64,000 nucleotides of DNA, from NCBI RefSeq assembly GCF_017873245.1, contig NZ_JAGGJY010000012.1:1-64000 (forward strand), read 5' to 3'. The stretch is from Clostridium tertium. GTDB taxonomy: Bacteria; Bacillota; Clostridia; Clostridiales; Clostridiaceae. Position numbers and translations under genes: made by a program. Below the pieces are notes generated by a model that worked only from the letters and a program-made list of their open reading frames with translations, was not told the origin of the DNA and did not search any database. How positions within the stretch are numbered: position 1 is the first letter of the stretch; each line of letters opens with the position of its first letter. This document shows, one piece after another, positions 33,537-44,070 of this stretch.

Positions 33537-36203
33537 ATGGCTACTAAAGATACTTCTAGAACAGAAAAAAGCCAAGCTAATGTTAAGAAAAATAAAAACA
33601 GCGGCAAAAATTCTAAAAAGAAAAAAAATCAACCTAAATATAAGAAAATTTTGAAAGGTACTTTTCTTGGAATATTAATAGCAGGGCTTCTTTGCTTTGT
33701 TGTTGGACTTGGTTATGTATTTGCAATAATTAAAAGTACTGAACCTCTTGACGTAAATGCGGTCCTAGCTTTAAATGAACCTTCAATGATTTATGATAGT
33801 GAAGGTCAATATATTGATAATCTACCAACTCAAGAAGAGAGGTATAAAGTAAATTTAGATGAAATGTCCAAATACTTAAAAGATGCTTACATTTCAATTG
33901 AAGATGAACGTTTTTATAAGCATCCTGGCGTAGATATAAAAAGAACTTTAGGTTCAGCTTTAAGATCTGCAAAATATTTCTTTACAGGAAGCGGAAACGT
34001 GCAAGGTGGATCTACTCTTACTCAACAATTAATAAAAAATACATTATTAACAAACGATGTTAAAATTGAAAGAAAAATTAGAGAAATTTATCTTTCACTA
34101 AAACTAGAAAGTAAACTTACAAAAGATCAAATATTACAAGCATACTTAAATACCATTCCTCTAGGTGGTAAAATTTACGGAGTTGAAGCTGCTTCAAAGT
34201 ACTATTTTGAAAAAAGTGCTAAAGATTTAACTTTACCTGAATCTGCATTTATTGCTGGTTTAACTCAAGCACCTAGTGCTTATAGTCCTTATGATCCTGA
34301 GAATATTGCAGATCCTACAATATACTTAGATAGAACAAAAACCGTTCTTATGAAAATGAGGGATTTAGGTTATATAACTCAAGAAGAATATGACGAAGCT
34401 TATGCTTTTACAGATGCAAATCAATTTGCTTTTTCTCAAACAGTCATTAATTACAAAATTAATTATGAATGGTTTGTATATCCTGCTTTAGATCAAGTAA
34501 GGAGAGATTTAAAGGATGTATATAAATATACTGATGAAGAAGTAGATAGATTATTTGCTACTGGTGGTTTGAAAATTTATACTACTATGGATAGAAAAAT
34601 GCAAGATTCTACTCAAGCTGTTTTAAATGATAGAAATAGCATTCAACAACTTGATATATATGCTAATCCAGAGGTTACCGATGAAAATGGAACTCCAGCA
34701 CTACAAGCTGCTGCTGTAATTATGGATTATAGAACAGGCCAAATTAAAGCTATGGTTGGTGGTAGAGGTGAGCAACCTGCTAGATCTACAAATAGAGCTT
34801 ATTATGCTTTAAGATCTATAGGGTCTACTACAAAACCTTTAACTGTTTATGGACCTGCAATTGATACTAAAACTATTACTGCTGGTACTATCCTAGATGA
34901 TGCTGGTCTTCCATCATCTATTCAAAGTAAATATGGTGGATATAATCCAGCAAACTGGAACAAAGTTTCAGACGGATTAATTACAGCAAGACAATCACTT
35001 GCATTATCTAAAAATGTACCAACAGTTCTTATTGAAGACAAACTTGGTATTGAAACTGGATTAGCCTATGGGGAAAAATTAGGATTAGTCTATAGTGAAG
35101 AATCAAAAGGTATAGCTACTATATCTTTAGGTGAATTTACAGAGGCCGAAGAAAACCCTGATGGTGGTAATCCATATATTCTAGCTTCTGCCTTTGGAAG
35201 CTTTGGTAATAACGGCTTATATACTGAGCCTATATTATATACTAAAGTTGTTGATGCTACTGGTAAAGTTATATTAGAACCTAAACTTAATCAAACACAA
35301 GTATTTTCTCCTCAAACTGCATATATAATGAGAGATTTACTTAAAGGTCCTCTAAGCTTTGATGGTTCTTTAGCTAAGATTCCTAATATGCCTGTAATAG
35401 GTAAGACTGGTACAACTAGCAATGTTACAGACTTTTTATTTGCTGGATTAACCCCATATTATTCAGGTGCAGTATGGATTGGTTATGATAATCGTTCTGC
35501 AATGGGAGGTGCTAGTTATAGTTCTTCAGCTGCTTCATTATGGGGTGCTATTATGGCTCCAATACATGAAAACTTAGAATATAAAGAATTTGATGGAAAT
35601 CCTGGCGGTGTTACTAGTGTTGCTATTTGTAAAGACTCTGGAAAAAGACCTACAGATTTATGTAATAAAGATCCAAGAGGTTCAAGGGTATATAATGAGT
35701 TATTCATTGCTGGAACTGAGCCTACAGGAGTTTGTGATGTTCACGTAACAGCGAAAGTTAATAAAAACAATAACAAACTTGCAACAGAAAATACTCCAAA
35801 GAATTTAATTGAAGAAAGAGTATTTATAAAGAAAGCTAATCCTTCTTCTGGTACAGCTGATTATCAATATGTACTTCCAACAGAAAAAGATGATACAAAA
35901 TATGTTCCAAAGGATGAAGCATTCAATTTATCTGATTTAGGAATAACTATAGGAAGTAACGCTGATAATGCTATAGAATTGTTAAAATCTAAAGGAGTAA
36001 ATGTAAAGATTTCTAACAATGATGCTAAAACTAGAATAATTAAGAGTTTGTCAGCTGATAAAGCTAAAAAAGGTGATACAATAACTATAGAATTGAAAGA
36101 CTCTGAAGAAAATAATAATGGCGAAAATAACAATGAACCTAACAACAATGGCAATAATACCAACAATAACAATACTCCACCACCAAATTCTGATAATGAT
36201 TAA
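33537..36203 (+). CDS. class A penicillin-binding protein (PBP1A family) with PASTA domain
   Basis: An 888-residue bifunctional peptidoglycan synthase. A Lys-rich cytoplasmic tail (1-38) and a membrane anchor (about 39-64) come first. The GT51 glycosyltransferase follows with SIEDERFYKHPG (catalytic Glu about 122) and GGSTLTQQL. The transpeptidase has Ser430-x-x-Lys433 (STTK), SKN (SxN box) and KTGTT. A C-terminal PASTA-like domain (about 790-855) precedes an Asn/Pro-rich tail of about 30 residues. Monocistronic, with a terminator downstream. Confidence 0.94.
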   Translation: MATKDTSRTEKSQANVKKNKNSGKNSKKKKNQPKYKKILKGTFLGILIAGLLCFVVGLGYVFAIIKSTEPLDVNAVLALNEPSMIYDSEGQYIDNLPTQEERYKVNLDEMSKYLKDAYISIEDERFYKHPGVDIKRTLGSALRSAKYFFTGSGNVQGGSTLTQQLIKNTLLTNDVKIERKIREIYLSLKLESKLTKDQILQAYLNTIPLGGKIYGVEAASKYYFEKSAKDLTLPESAFIAGLTQAPSAYSPYDPENIADPTIYLDRTKTVLMKMRDLGYITQEEYDEAYAFTDANQFAFSQTVINYKINYEWFVYPALDQVRRDLKDVYKYTDEEVDRLFATGGLKIYTTMDRKMQDSTQAVLNDRNSIQQLDIYANPEVTDENGTPALQAAAVIMDYRTGQIKAMVGGRGEQPARSTNRAYYALRSIGSTTKPLTVYGPAIDTKTITAGTILDDAGLPSSIQSKYGGYNPANWNKVSDGLITARQSLALSKNVPTVLIEDKLGIETGLAYGEKLGLVYSEESKGIATISLGEFTEAEENPDGGNPYILASAFGSFGNNGLYTEPILYTKVVDATGKVILEPKLNQTQVFSPQTAYIMRDLLKGPLSFDGSLAKIPNMPVIGKTGTTSNVTDFLFAGLTPYYSGAVWIGYDNRSAMGGASYSSSAASLWGAIMAPIHENLEYKEFDGNPGGVTSVAICKDSGKRPTDLCNKDPRGSRVYNELFIAGTEPTGVCDVHVTAKVNKNNNKLATENTPKNLIEERVFIKKANPSSGTADYQYVLPTEKDDTKYVPKDEAFNLSDLGITIGSNADNAIELLKSKGVNVKISNNDAKTRIIKSLSADKAKKGDTITIELKDSEENNNGENNNEPNNNGNNTNNNNTPPPNSDND

Positions 36204-36214
36204 TTAAATACATC

Positions 36215-36246
36215 AAAAAGAGAATCTATTAGGTTCTCTTTTTTTA
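36215..36246 (+). terminator. terminator of the PBP gene
   Basis: AAAAAGAGAA / TTCTCTTTTT hairpin followed by T7, 12 bp past the stop. Confidence 0.85.
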
Positions 36247-36449
36247 TCTACTTTCCATTATCTACTTTTTATTATGCATAAGTTGTCAGAATCTAATTCA
36301 TTATAATGCATGTATTCATATAAAACCACTTATTTATCGTATTTTATGAATTTTATCAACTTTTTTCTTGCATTTTCCTTATGTTTAATATATTATAATC
36401 TAAGATGAAATTTGTATTATTTACGAAAGAAAAGGGGGATTTTTATTTT

Positions 36450-37877
36450 ATGGAATTTTTTAATAATATAATCTTAGCATTTAATGATTTTTTATGGACT
36501 TATGTACTAATAGCCATGTTAATTATAATTGGACTTTACTTTACTATAAAAACTAGATTTGTTCAATTTGGAAACCTTAAAGAAATGTTTAGACTTCTTG
36601 GAGATGGCGCTACTGCTGAAAAAAAAGAGCATTCTGTTTCATCTTTCCAAGCCTTTTGTATAAGTACTGCTTCTAGAGTTGGTACTGGTAACCTTGCTGG
36701 TATTGCAACTGCTATTGCAATAGGTGGTCCTGGTGCTATCTTTTGGATGTGGCTTATAGCACTTGTTGGAGCAGCCTCAAGTTTTATAGAATCAACTTTA
36801 GCCCAAATATATAAGGTTAAAGATGGACATACTTTTAGAGGTGGTCCAGCTTATTATATGGAAAAAGGACTAAAAAAAAGATGGATGGGTGTTACTTTTG
36901 CACTACTTATTACAATTGCATTTGGATTAGTATTCAATTCAGTCCAAGCAAATACTATTACTCTTTCTCTAAACAATTCATTTGGATTTAATAGAGCATT
37001 CATTGGGGCATTGATAACAATATTTACTACTATCATTATTTTTGGAGGAGTTAATAGAATTGCTAAGGTTTCGAGTATTTTAGTTCCAATTATGGCAATA
37101 GCCTATATAGTTGTTGCGCTATTTATTGTTGTCAAAAATATAGGTCAAATTCCTTCAGTCATAAAATTAATATTTGAAAATGCATTTGGTATAAATCAAA
37201 TTGTTGGTGGTGGAATCGGTGCTGCATTAATGCAAGGTATAAAAAGAGGTTTATTCTCTAATGAAGCTGGTATGGGTTCAGCTCCAAATGCTGCTGCCAC
37301 AGCAACCGTATCACATCCTGTTAAACAAGGTTTTATACAAACTCTTGGTGTATTTACTGATACAATAATAATATGTAGTTGTACTGCATTTATAATTTTA
37401 TTATCAGATGCTCCACTTGATGGCACTGTAAAAGGAATAGAACTTACTCAAATAGCACTTAACTCTCAAGTTGGTTCTTGGGGTGGAATCTTTATTTCAA
37501 TTTGTATTTTATTGTTTGCATTTAGCTCTATTGTTGGAAATTATTATTACGGCGAGGCCAATATTCAATTTATAACTGATAAGAAGATTTACTTACAAAT
37601 TTATAGAATTGCAGTAGGCGCAATGGTATTCTTTGGCTCACTTGTCAGCATGGATATTGTTTGGAATTTAGCTGATGTATTTATGGGCTTTATGGCTATA
37701 ATAAATTTAATAGCAATTGTATTACTAAGTAAGATTGCGTTTAAAGCATTAGATGACTATAAGAAGCAAAAAAGATCTGGAATAAAAGATCCTGTATTTG
37801 ATGCTTCATCAATTCCTGAACTTTCTGATGAAGAAATAGAATGGCAATCAAATAATGAAAATGATATAGCTGTTTAA
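36450..37877 (+). CDS. alanine/glycine:cation symporter (AGCS family)
   Basis: A 475-residue transporter with about 11 membrane segments. AGCS hallmarks are SSFQAFCISTASRVGTGNLAG (about 66-86), IALVGAASSFIESTLAQ, GGPAYYMEKGL and GLFSNEAGMGSAPNAAA (about 274-290). It imports alanine or glycine with Na+ or H+. The start is the ATG at 36450 because AAAGGGGGA lies 10 nt upstream; an in-frame ATG at 36405 has no ribosome binding site. A TATAAT at 36394-36399 may be its -10 box. Confidence 0.93.
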   Translation: MEFFNNIILAFNDFLWTYVLIAMLIIIGLYFTIKTRFVQFGNLKEMFRLLGDGATAEKKEHSVSSFQAFCISTASRVGTGNLAGIATAIAIGGPGAIFWMWLIALVGAASSFIESTLAQIYKVKDGHTFRGGPAYYMEKGLKKRWMGVTFALLITIAFGLVFNSVQANTITLSLNNSFGFNRAFIGALITIFTTIIIFGGVNRIAKVSSILVPIMAIAYIVVALFIVVKNIGQIPSVIKLIFENAFGINQIVGGGIGAALMQGIKRGLFSNEAGMGSAPNAAATATVSHPVKQGFIQTLGVFTDTIIICSCTAFIILLSDAPLDGTVKGIELTQIALNSQVGSWGGIFISICILLFAFSSIVGNYYYGEANIQFITDKKIYLQIYRIAVGAMVFFGSLVSMDIVWNLADVFMGFMAIINLIAIVLLSKIAFKALDDYKKQKRSGIKDPVFDASSIPELSDEEIEWQSNNENDIAV

Positions 37878-37880
37878 TAT

Positions 37881-37921
37881 AAAAGAGATTTGAATAAATT
37901 TAATATTCAAATCTCTTTTTT
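37881..37921. terminator. bidirectional terminator
   Basis: AAAAGAGATTTGAATA / TATTCAAATCTCTTTT with A and T tracts on the two sides, between convergent genes. Confidence 0.88.
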
Positions 37922-37941
37922 GCTAGTTTTATTTATTTTTC

Positions 37942-38778
37942 TTAATTTATTGCTACAGTATCTAAATTGAAATTTATTACTTCTCCTGAATCAGCTCTTA
38001 CACATATAGAATATACTTCTTCTTTTTTATCATTATTAATTACTTTTACATTATAAATATATGATAATACCATTTCATTATCTTTTACAGCGACAAAAGC
38101 AATCATAGGATTCTCCAAATCACTAACTTTAAAATTAAGATTGACAAAGTGTCCTTTTGCTATATCTCCAGCCTTAACTTCATCAATGTTTATTTCTTTG
38201 ATATGTTTTATATGATCCAACGGATAGTTTGAATACCCTTCTAACTTTCCTTTACTTTTATCAATTACTACACTTATTTCCTGCTTATAGTAAGGATATC
38301 CATCTTTACACTTATAAAAAACTATATTATAACATGGACTATTTTCCTCTTCTCTTGACCTAACTTCTTTAAATTTGAACTCATCATTAGTAATTTCATT
38401 AACATACTTTGTTGCTAAATTAATAGCTTTTTTTTCATCTATAACTTCATTTGTAAATGTACTTCCTAAATTTTTATTAGAAAATCCCAGCACATTATAA
38501 TCTTTATCTATATCTACCCCATAATTTCCAACTATAACAGAGTATTGTATTTGGGAACTTTTATTAGCTAGTTTATTTAAAGTTGCTTCTTCATCTATTT
38601 TACTATTATTTTTATATTCCTCTATTATATTACTATCCGACAAATTTTCTATAAATTTCTTTGCTACAATAACTTCTTTTGTTCCTTTATTTAGTATGTT
38701 GTTTATCATAAATACTATAAGAACTAATAATACTGCAATAACTATACTGAAAACTATAGTTCCTTTTTTTAGTCTCAT
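37942..38778 (-). CDS. membrane-anchored PepSY-like protein
   Basis: 278 residues with an N-terminal membrane anchor (about 7-30). Two PepSY-like modules follow (about 105-185 and 195-275): DEKKAINLATKYVNE, then INIDEVKAGDIAKGHFV and the ending VCVRADSGEVINF. The pattern resembles YcdB/YpeB-type germination or protease-inhibitor proteins, but no SleB partner is next to it. Its exact function is unknown. GGAGG precedes the ATG. The gene is alone on its strand. Confidence 0.7.
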   Translation of the reverse strand: MRLKKGTIVFSIVIAVLLVLIVFMINNILNKGTKEVIVAKKFIENLSDSNIIEEYKNNSKIDEEATLNKLANKSSQIQYSVIVGNYGVDIDKDYNVLGFSNKNLGSTFTNEVIDEKKAINLATKYVNEITNDEFKFKEVRSREEENSPCYNIVFYKCKDGYPYYKQEISVVIDKSKGKLEGYSNYPLDHIKHIKEINIDEVKAGDIAKGHFVNLNFKVSDLENPMIAFVAVKDNEMVLSYIYNVKVINNDKKEEVYSICVRADSGEVINFNLDTVAIN

Positions 38779-38959
38779 TGTATCCTCCTTAACTTCTTGT
38801 ATTAATTTTAATCCTATAACTATATTTTCTTAATACAATAATTTTAATAAAATCTTAATTGTTATATTTATATTTTACATTATACAAGTTATAATATAAA
38901 GTATTTTTTACTTTTTAAAGTTAATAATATTTAATATTATTAACTTATTTTAAACATAC

Positions 38960-38988
38960 TTGTATTTATATACTATTTATTCTATAAT
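38960..38988 (+). promoter_or_regulatory. promoter of the YtxH gene pair
   Basis: TTGTAT (38960-38965), 17 bp, TATAAT (38983-38988), about 40 bp before the start at 39030. Confidence 0.7.
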
Positions 38989-39029
38989 CCATGTATACAA
39001 TTAATTTACTATAAATGGGGGATTTTAAT

Positions 39030-39407
39030 ATGAATTTATCAAAATTAATAGAACAAAAGAAAAAAGAAAAAGCTAAGAAAGAAAAAGCTAAAGTTGCTAA
39101 AAATGTAGCATTAGGAGCTACTATTGGTGTTGCTGCTGGACTAGCTAGTGGATTATTATTTGCACCTAAGTCAGGTAAAGATACTAGACAATCATTAAGG
39201 AAAACTGCTAATGATTTAAATAATACAATTAAGAGTAAAGCTATAGATGTTACTGAGGATGCTAAGAGTAATTTTAGTGATGCTAAAAGTAAAATTGCAA
39301 AATATCTTGAGTCAAAAAAAGCTATAACTAACGATTCTTTAGAGGAATCTTCAAAAGAAATGACAGAAGAAAGTGATAATAACCTTCAAGAAAATTCAAA
39401 TATTTAA
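39030..39407 (+). CDS. YtxH domain protein
   Basis: 125 residues. It has a basic, Lys/Ala-rich N-terminus (KKKEKAKKEKAKVAKNVA), the glycine-alanine membrane-like segment LGATIGVAAGLASGLLFAPKSGKDTR characteristic of YtxH proteins in pieces (about 25-50), and a helical acidic tail. YtxH-like proteins are general-stress or phage-shock associated in Firmicutes. The ATG at 39030 follows GGGGGA by 7 nt; an upstream ATG at 39015 overlaps that site. It is paired with the next gene. Confidence 0.82.
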   Translation: MNLSKLIEQKKKEKAKKEKAKVAKNVALGATIGVAAGLASGLLFAPKSGKDTRQSLRKTANDLNNTIKSKAIDVTEDAKSNFSDAKSKIAKYLESKKAITNDSLEESSKEMTEESDNNLQENSNI

Positions 39408-39453
39408 TTAAATAGTATGCTTATTTTATAAATATTAAGTGAGGATATATAAT

Positions 39454-39777
39454 ATGACTATTACTATTAATCTTAATACTCTTTTATTAACCATTATAGT
39501 TATCGTTTCTGTTATAGCTTTAATTTATTTAATTTTAGCCCTAAGAAAACTTATTGTACTTATTGATACTATAAATACAACTCTTAAAGATAATAAAACA
39601 AATTTAGATAGTACTATACAGAATTTAAACGGAATCTCTGAAAATGTTAAAGATATAAGTGATGTTGCTGTTGAAACTACAGCAGAAGCTATTGTTATGA
39701 AGGATGGAATTGTTAATCAATTAGATACTATAAAAGATATCATAAATATAATAGTTGGAGTATTTTTAAAAAAATAA
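39454..39777 (+). CDS. DUF948-like small membrane protein, partner of YtxH
   Basis: 107 residues. An N-terminal membrane helix (about 8-32) is followed by a long amphipathic helix (LIVLIDTINTTLKDNKTNLDSTIQNLNGISENVKDIS in segments) with heptad spacing, as in DUF948/YtxG-type proteins usually found beside ytxH. The ATG at 39454 is used; an upstream GTG overlaps the GAGG ribosome binding site. It shares the operon with YtxH, 46 bp upstream. Confidence 0.7.
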   Translation: MTITINLNTLLLTIIVIVSVIALIYLILALRKLIVLIDTINTTLKDNKTNLDSTIQNLNGISENVKDISDVAVETTAEAIVMKDGIVNQLDTIKDIINIIVGVFLKK

Positions 39778-39791
39778 TATACATATGTTAT

Positions 39792-39832
39792 AGGACAGTA
39801 AATAGTTGATTAAAACAACTATTTACTGTCCT
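39792..39832. terminator. bidirectional terminator for the YtxH pair and the pyr operon
   Basis: A 17-bp perfect stem, AGGACAGTAAATAGTTG / CAACTATTTACTGTCCT, with a 7-nt loop. It lies between convergent units. Confidence 0.85.
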
Positions 39833-39850
39833 ATTTAAATACTTCATTCT

Positions 39851-40750
39851 TTATTTTATGCATCCTATTATATCTTTTATATCTTTAATACCTTGGTCTA
39901 TACAAAACTTTTCCATTTCGTCTATTATTTCTTTTCCTGCCATAGGGTTTATAAAATTTACTGTACCTATTTGAATTGCAGCTGCTCCTGCCATCATAAA
40001 CTCTATTGCATCTATTCCATTAGAAATACCACCTAATCCTATTACAGGTATGCTGACAGCTTTTGATACTTCATGTACCATCCTTAATGCTATTGGCTTT
40101 ACAGCCGGTCCTGAAAGTCCTGCATATATATTATTGAATATAGGCTTTCTTTTATACGGATCTATTGCAAATCCCTTCAATGTATTTATTAGTGATATTG
40201 AATCAGCACCAGCGTCTTCACAGCTTACTGCCATTCTCACTATATCTTCTGCATTAGGAGAAAGCTTAACCATAAGAGGTTTATCTGAAATTTTCTTTAT
40301 TTTAGAAACAACTTCATAAGCTACATTTGACTTTATTCCAAATGCCATTCCCCCTGATTTTACATTAGGACATGATATATTAAGTTCTATCATATCTATA
40401 TCGGTATCTCTTAATTTTTGAATTGCTTCCTCATAATCCTCAATACATCCTCCACCAACATTTGCAATAATATTGGTGCCAAGTTCCTTCATTTTAGGAA
40501 GTTCTTCTTTTATAAATCTGTCTATTCCAGGATTTTGAAGTCCAACTGAATTCATCATTCCTGATGGTGTTTCATATACTCTTATTCCTTCATTACCACC
40601 TTTAGGATTTAAAGTTAATCCCTTTGATGATATTCCTCCTAAAATTCCAACATCATAAAAGTTATTATATTCTGCTCCAAAACCAAAGGTTCCTGATGCT
40701 GCTATTACTGGATTCTTAAACTCTATTCCATTTATATTTACTTTCAACAT
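39851..40750 (-). CDS. pyrD: dihydroorotate dehydrogenase, class 1B catalytic subunit
   Basis: A 299-residue FMN enzyme oxidising dihydroorotate to orotate. Seen: [11 protein letters not shown] near the N-terminus, NSVGLQNPG, the catalytic loop [11 protein letters not shown] with Cys as base (marks class 1), KLSPNAEDI and GLGGISNG (FMN phosphate). Class 1B works as a heterotetramer with PyrK, encoded just upstream. Last gene of the pyr operon. Confidence 0.95.
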   Translation of the reverse strand: MLKVNINGIEFKNPVIAASGTFGFGAEYNNFYDVGILGGISSKGLTLNPKGGNEGIRVYETPSGMMNSVGLQNPGIDRFIKEELPKMKELGTNIIANVGGGCIEDYEEAIQKLRDTDIDMIELNISCPNVKSGGMAFGIKSNVAYEVVSKIKKISDKPLMVKLSPNAEDIVRMAVSCEDAGADSISLINTLKGFAIDPYKRKPIFNNIYAGLSGPAVKPIALRMVHEVSKAVSIPVIGLGGISNGIDAIEFMMAGAAAIQIGTVNFINPMAGKEIIDEMEKFCIDQGIKDIKDIIGCIK

Positions 40751-40772
40751 TTACAAAACTCCTCCTTTGATT

Positions 40773-41516
40773 TTAAAGTTCAACATAATATCCATCAAAT
40801 ACTGGACCATCTTTACATGTCCTTTTATTTCCATCCTTAGTTTTACATGTACATACAAGACAAGCCCCAACTCCACAAGCCATATGTTTTTCCATAGATA
40901 CATATATTTTTACATTTTTTTCTTTACATATATCTATAACTTTTTTCATCATTATTTCTGGACCACAGCAAAGTACGGTATCATATTCCTCTACATTAAG
41001 GATCTCAGTTATAAATCCCTTATGCCCATAGTTACCACTATTAGTGCTTATATATGTTCCATCTACATAATTCTTTATTTCATCTATTAAATAAATTTCA
41101 TCCCTAAATCCTGCATATAAATCTAATTTAGAGGCATTATTATTTTCTTTAAGCTTTTTAGCTACCTCAAGCATTGGTGCAGTACCTATACCACCAGAAA
41201 CCAATGCAACTCTACCAAGCTTTTCATATACATTAAATCCATTTCCTAATGGTCCAGTAAGGTTTATATAATCTCCTTTTTCTAAACTAACATATTCTTT
41301 TGTGCCATTTCCAACAACTGCATATAAGAATGTTATAGTCCCTTCATTTTTTTCACATACACTTATTGGCCTCGGAAGTAATGTTTGTCCACCTAATTTC
41401 AACATGTAAAATTGTCCAGGCTTTACTTCATTATTATCTTCTACAAGCATTTTGTATATTCCATCCACTATCTTTTCGTTTGATATAACTTTTGATTTAG
41501 TATACGATACCTTCAT
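40773..41516 (-). CDS. pyrK: dihydroorotate dehydrogenase electron transfer subunit
   Basis: A 247-residue protein that passes electrons from PyrD to NAD+. The FAD domain has LPRPISVCE and GPLGNGF, the NAD domain has LVSGGIGTAPMLEVAKKL, and the [2Fe-2S] loop near the C-terminus is CGVGACLVCTCK then CKDGPVF (four Cys). The neighbours pyrF and pyrD are 11 and 22 bp away. Confidence 0.95.
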   Translation of the reverse strand: MKVSYTKSKVISNEKIVDGIYKMLVEDNNEVKPGQFYMLKLGGQTLLPRPISVCEKNEGTITFLYAVVGNGTKEYVSLEKGDYINLTGPLGNGFNVYEKLGRVALVSGGIGTAPMLEVAKKLKENNNASKLDLYAGFRDEIYLIDEIKNYVDGTYISTNSGNYGHKGFITEILNVEEYDTVLCCGPEIMMKKVIDICKEKNVKIYVSMEKHMACGVGACLVCTCKTKDGNKRTCKDGPVFDGYYVEL

Positions 41517-41527
41517 TAGTTTTCCTC

Positions 41528-42403
41528 CTATAGACTCTCTACCGCTGCTCTTATTTCATCTCTCATTCTAATAGCTTCTTCCCTTGCGCATAATGCAAAG
41601 TCTTTTTCCATGCCTTCCTTCTTTTTATATGCTAAAAGTATAGCTCTTGAAGAGTTTACCACTCCTCCATTTCCATTATTTAAATATAAAGCCACATCTT
41701 CTGCCTTTCCACCTTGAGCCCCATATCCTGGTATCAAGAAAAACATATTTTTAAATCTTTTTCTTATTTCAATACCTTCTTCAACATGAGTGCATCCTAT
41801 AACCCCACCTATGCTTGAGTATCCACATTCTCCTACTATTTTTTTACCAAGCTCAGCTATTTTATCACCAACTACCTTATATACATCTCTGGAATCTGTA
41901 GTCTTTAGCATTTCTATATCTTCTGCTCCTGGATTAGAAGTCCTAACTAATGAGAATAGTCCCTTGTTTCCTTTTTCCATATATGGCATATAAGGCTCTA
42001 TACTATCCATCCCCATATATGGGCTAAGAGTTATAAAATCAGCTTCAAAATCTCCTTCAAAGTGAGCTTTTGCATATTGCTTGGCTGTTGCTGCTATATC
42101 TCCTCTTTTTATATCTGCAATTATAATTGCATCTTTTTTTCTTAAATAATCTAAAGTTTCTTTATAAGCAATCATTCCTTTTAATCCTAAAGCTTCATAA
42201 TAAGCAATTTGAACTTTAAAGCACGCTGCCACATCGATAGTTGCATCTATTATTTGCTTATTAAACTCAAATAATGCTTCAACTTCCGATCTTCCTTCAA
42301 AAAGATAACTAGGTATATATTCAAGTGCTGTATCTAATCCAACGCAAACTACTCCTCTTTCTTCTACTCTATTAAACAATTTATCCATTATTAAACTTTT
42401 CAT
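41528..42403 (-). CDS. pyrF: orotidine 5'-phosphate decarboxylase (long PyrF type)
   Basis: A 291-residue OMP decarboxylase converting OMP to UMP. The catalytic Lys-Asp network is IIADIKRGDIAATA (about 91-104), with CVGLDTALEYIP at the N-terminus and FLIPGYGAQGG near 220 for phosphate binding. The length, about 60 longer than E. coli PyrF, marks the PyrF type 2 subfamily of actinobacteria and clostridia. Confidence 0.95.
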   Translation of the reverse strand: MKSLIMDKLFNRVEERGVVCVGLDTALEYIPSYLFEGRSEVEALFEFNKQIIDATIDVAACFKVQIAYYEALGLKGMIAYKETLDYLRKKDAIIIADIKRGDIAATAKQYAKAHFEGDFEADFITLSPYMGMDSIEPYMPYMEKGNKGLFSLVRTSNPGAEDIEMLKTTDSRDVYKVVGDKIAELGKKIVGECGYSSIGGVIGCTHVEEGIEIRKRFKNMFFLIPGYGAQGGKAEDVALYLNNGNGGVVNSSRAILLAYKKKEGMEKDFALCAREEAIRMRDEIRAAVESL

Positions 42404-42413
42404 ATTTATCTCC

Positions 42414-43610
42414 CTACTTCTTATAAAGAATCCTTCCTGCTTTTATTGTCATTTGAACTTCTCCATAAAACTCCATACCTTGAAAAGGAGTATTTTTTCC
42501 CTTTGAATTAAATTCCTCTGAGTTTACTTTGATCTTCTTATCTAAATCTAATAAGACTACATCTCCTTCAACTCCAGGACTAATTCTCCCCTTATTCATA
42601 CCTAGAATATCCGCACAGTTCTTTGACATAATTTCACTTAACTTATTTAAATTTATAGCTCCGGATTTAACCAAGCTTGTATAACATATAGGAAATGATG
42701 TTTCAAGCCCAACCATTCCAGGTGATCCTTTTTCTTTATCTTCTTTTGTATGAGGAGCATGATCTGTCCCTATACAATCTATAATTCCATCTTTTATAGC
42801 ATTTATAATTTCATGCGCATCCTCTTTTTCTCTTATAGGAGGATTTACTCTATAATTGTTTATATCTTTTGTTAATGATATATGATGAGGAGTAACCTCG
42901 CAAGTTATATTTCTAAAGCGCTTCTTTGCACTCTTAATATACCCTATAGCTTCTTTTGTACTAACATGGCACATATGAAGCCTTGCCCCAGTTTCTTTTG
43001 CTAAATAAATATCTCTTAATGTCATTATATTTTCAGCTATTCTCATATCTATATCTGAGAAACTATGATCTTCTGCATGAGACATTATTACCCATCCATG
43101 TTCTTTTGCTTTTAGCATAGCTTTATACATAATTTCAGAGTCCATAATTCCAACGCCATCATCTGATATTGCTTTAAGCCTATTATCATTAGCAAAGTTA
43201 TCTAAATGCGTTATATCCTTGCCATTAAAACCTTTTGTAACAGATATACATTGATGCAAATCTATTAAATTTAACTCTTTCTCTCTGTTTCTAACTTCTT
43301 CTAAAACTTCTTTACTAGAACATATTGGCTTAGTATTTGCCATCAGACATACTCCAGTATATCCACCTCTTAATGCTGCTTTAGACCCTGTTTCTATATC
43401 TTCTTTGTAAGTAAGCCCTGGTTCCCTAAAATGTGCATGAGTATCGATAAATGAAGGCATTAAAGTTAACCCCTTAGCGTCTATAACATTTATAGCATCT
43501 ATATTAATATCTAATCCTACTTCTTTTATATTTCCATTTTCTATATAAATATCTCCAATAAAATCTTGTGAGTAATCTACTATTCTAGCATTTTTTATTA
43601 GCAAATTCAT
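42414..43610 (-). CDS. pyrC: dihydroorotase
   Basis: A 398-residue amidohydrolase (class I, Gram-positive PyrC) cyclising carbamoyl aspartate. Zinc ligands: [10 protein letters not shown] (HxH, about 57-66), histidines in [10 protein letters not shown] and [10 protein letters not shown], and catalytic Asp in [13 protein letters not shown]. The order in the operon is pyrB-pyrI-pyrC-pyrF-pyrK-pyrD with very short gaps. Confidence 0.95.
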   Translation of the reverse strand: MNLLIKNARIVDYSQDFIGDIYIENGNIKEVGLDINIDAINVIDAKGLTLMPSFIDTHAHFREPGLTYKEDIETGSKAALRGGYTGVCLMANTKPICSSKEVLEEVRNREKELNLIDLHQCISVTKGFNGKDITHLDNFANDNRLKAISDDGVGIMDSEIMYKAMLKAKEHGWVIMSHAEDHSFSDIDMRIAENIMTLRDIYLAKETGARLHMCHVSTKEAIGYIKSAKKRFRNITCEVTPHHISLTKDINNYRVNPPIREKEDAHEIINAIKDGIIDCIGTDHAPHTKEDKEKGSPGMVGLETSFPICYTSLVKSGAINLNKLSEIMSKNCADILGMNKGRISPGVEGDVVLLDLDKKIKVNSEEFNSKGKNTPFQGMEFYGEVQMTIKAGRILYKK

Positions 43611-43638
43611 AATTTCACCTCATAGTTTATATTTAAAT

Positions 43639-44070
43639 CTATAAATCAGATAGACTTGTTATGTGATCACAATAATCACACTTGTATGTTCCTTTATTCT
43701 CATCTATTAGGTTAAATGTATGCGGAACATATTGTTCTACCTCTGTTATACATCTTGGATTACTGCAAATCAGAACATCTACAACCTTTTTAGGTAACTC
43801 TGGTTTTATTTTTCTAGATATTTGTCCGTCCCTTACCTCGTTTATAGTTAGATTTGGTGATAATAATCCTAAAATTGTATAGTTTATTTCTGAAGAATTT
43901 TCTATTTTAATTATGTCTTTTTTGCCAACTTTATCACTTTCTGCATTCATTATTAATGCAACTTGGCTATTAACCTTATCTAGATTTAAATAATTAAATA
44001 TTTTTATTCCCATTCCAGCCTTTATATGATCTATTACTAATCCATTTTTAATACTTGTTATTTCTAACAT
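43639..44070 (-). CDS. pyrI: aspartate carbamoyltransferase regulatory chain
   Basis: A 143-residue regulatory subunit. The nucleotide-binding domain is residues 1-95 and the zinc domain 96-143, with four Cys (CSNPRC and CDYC). It assembles with PyrB and gives allosteric control by CTP/ATP. It starts directly after the pyrB stop (stop at 44071-44073, ATG ending at 44070). PyrI is absent from Bacillus, so enzyme-level and RNA-level control coexist here. Confidence 0.95.
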   Translation of the reverse strand: MLEITSIKNGLVIDHIKAGMGIKIFNYLNLDKVNSQVALIMNAESDKVGKKDIIKIENSSEINYTILGLLSPNLTINEVRDGQISRKIKPELPKKVVDVLICSNPRCITEVEQYVPHTFNLIDENKGTYKCDYCDHITSLSDL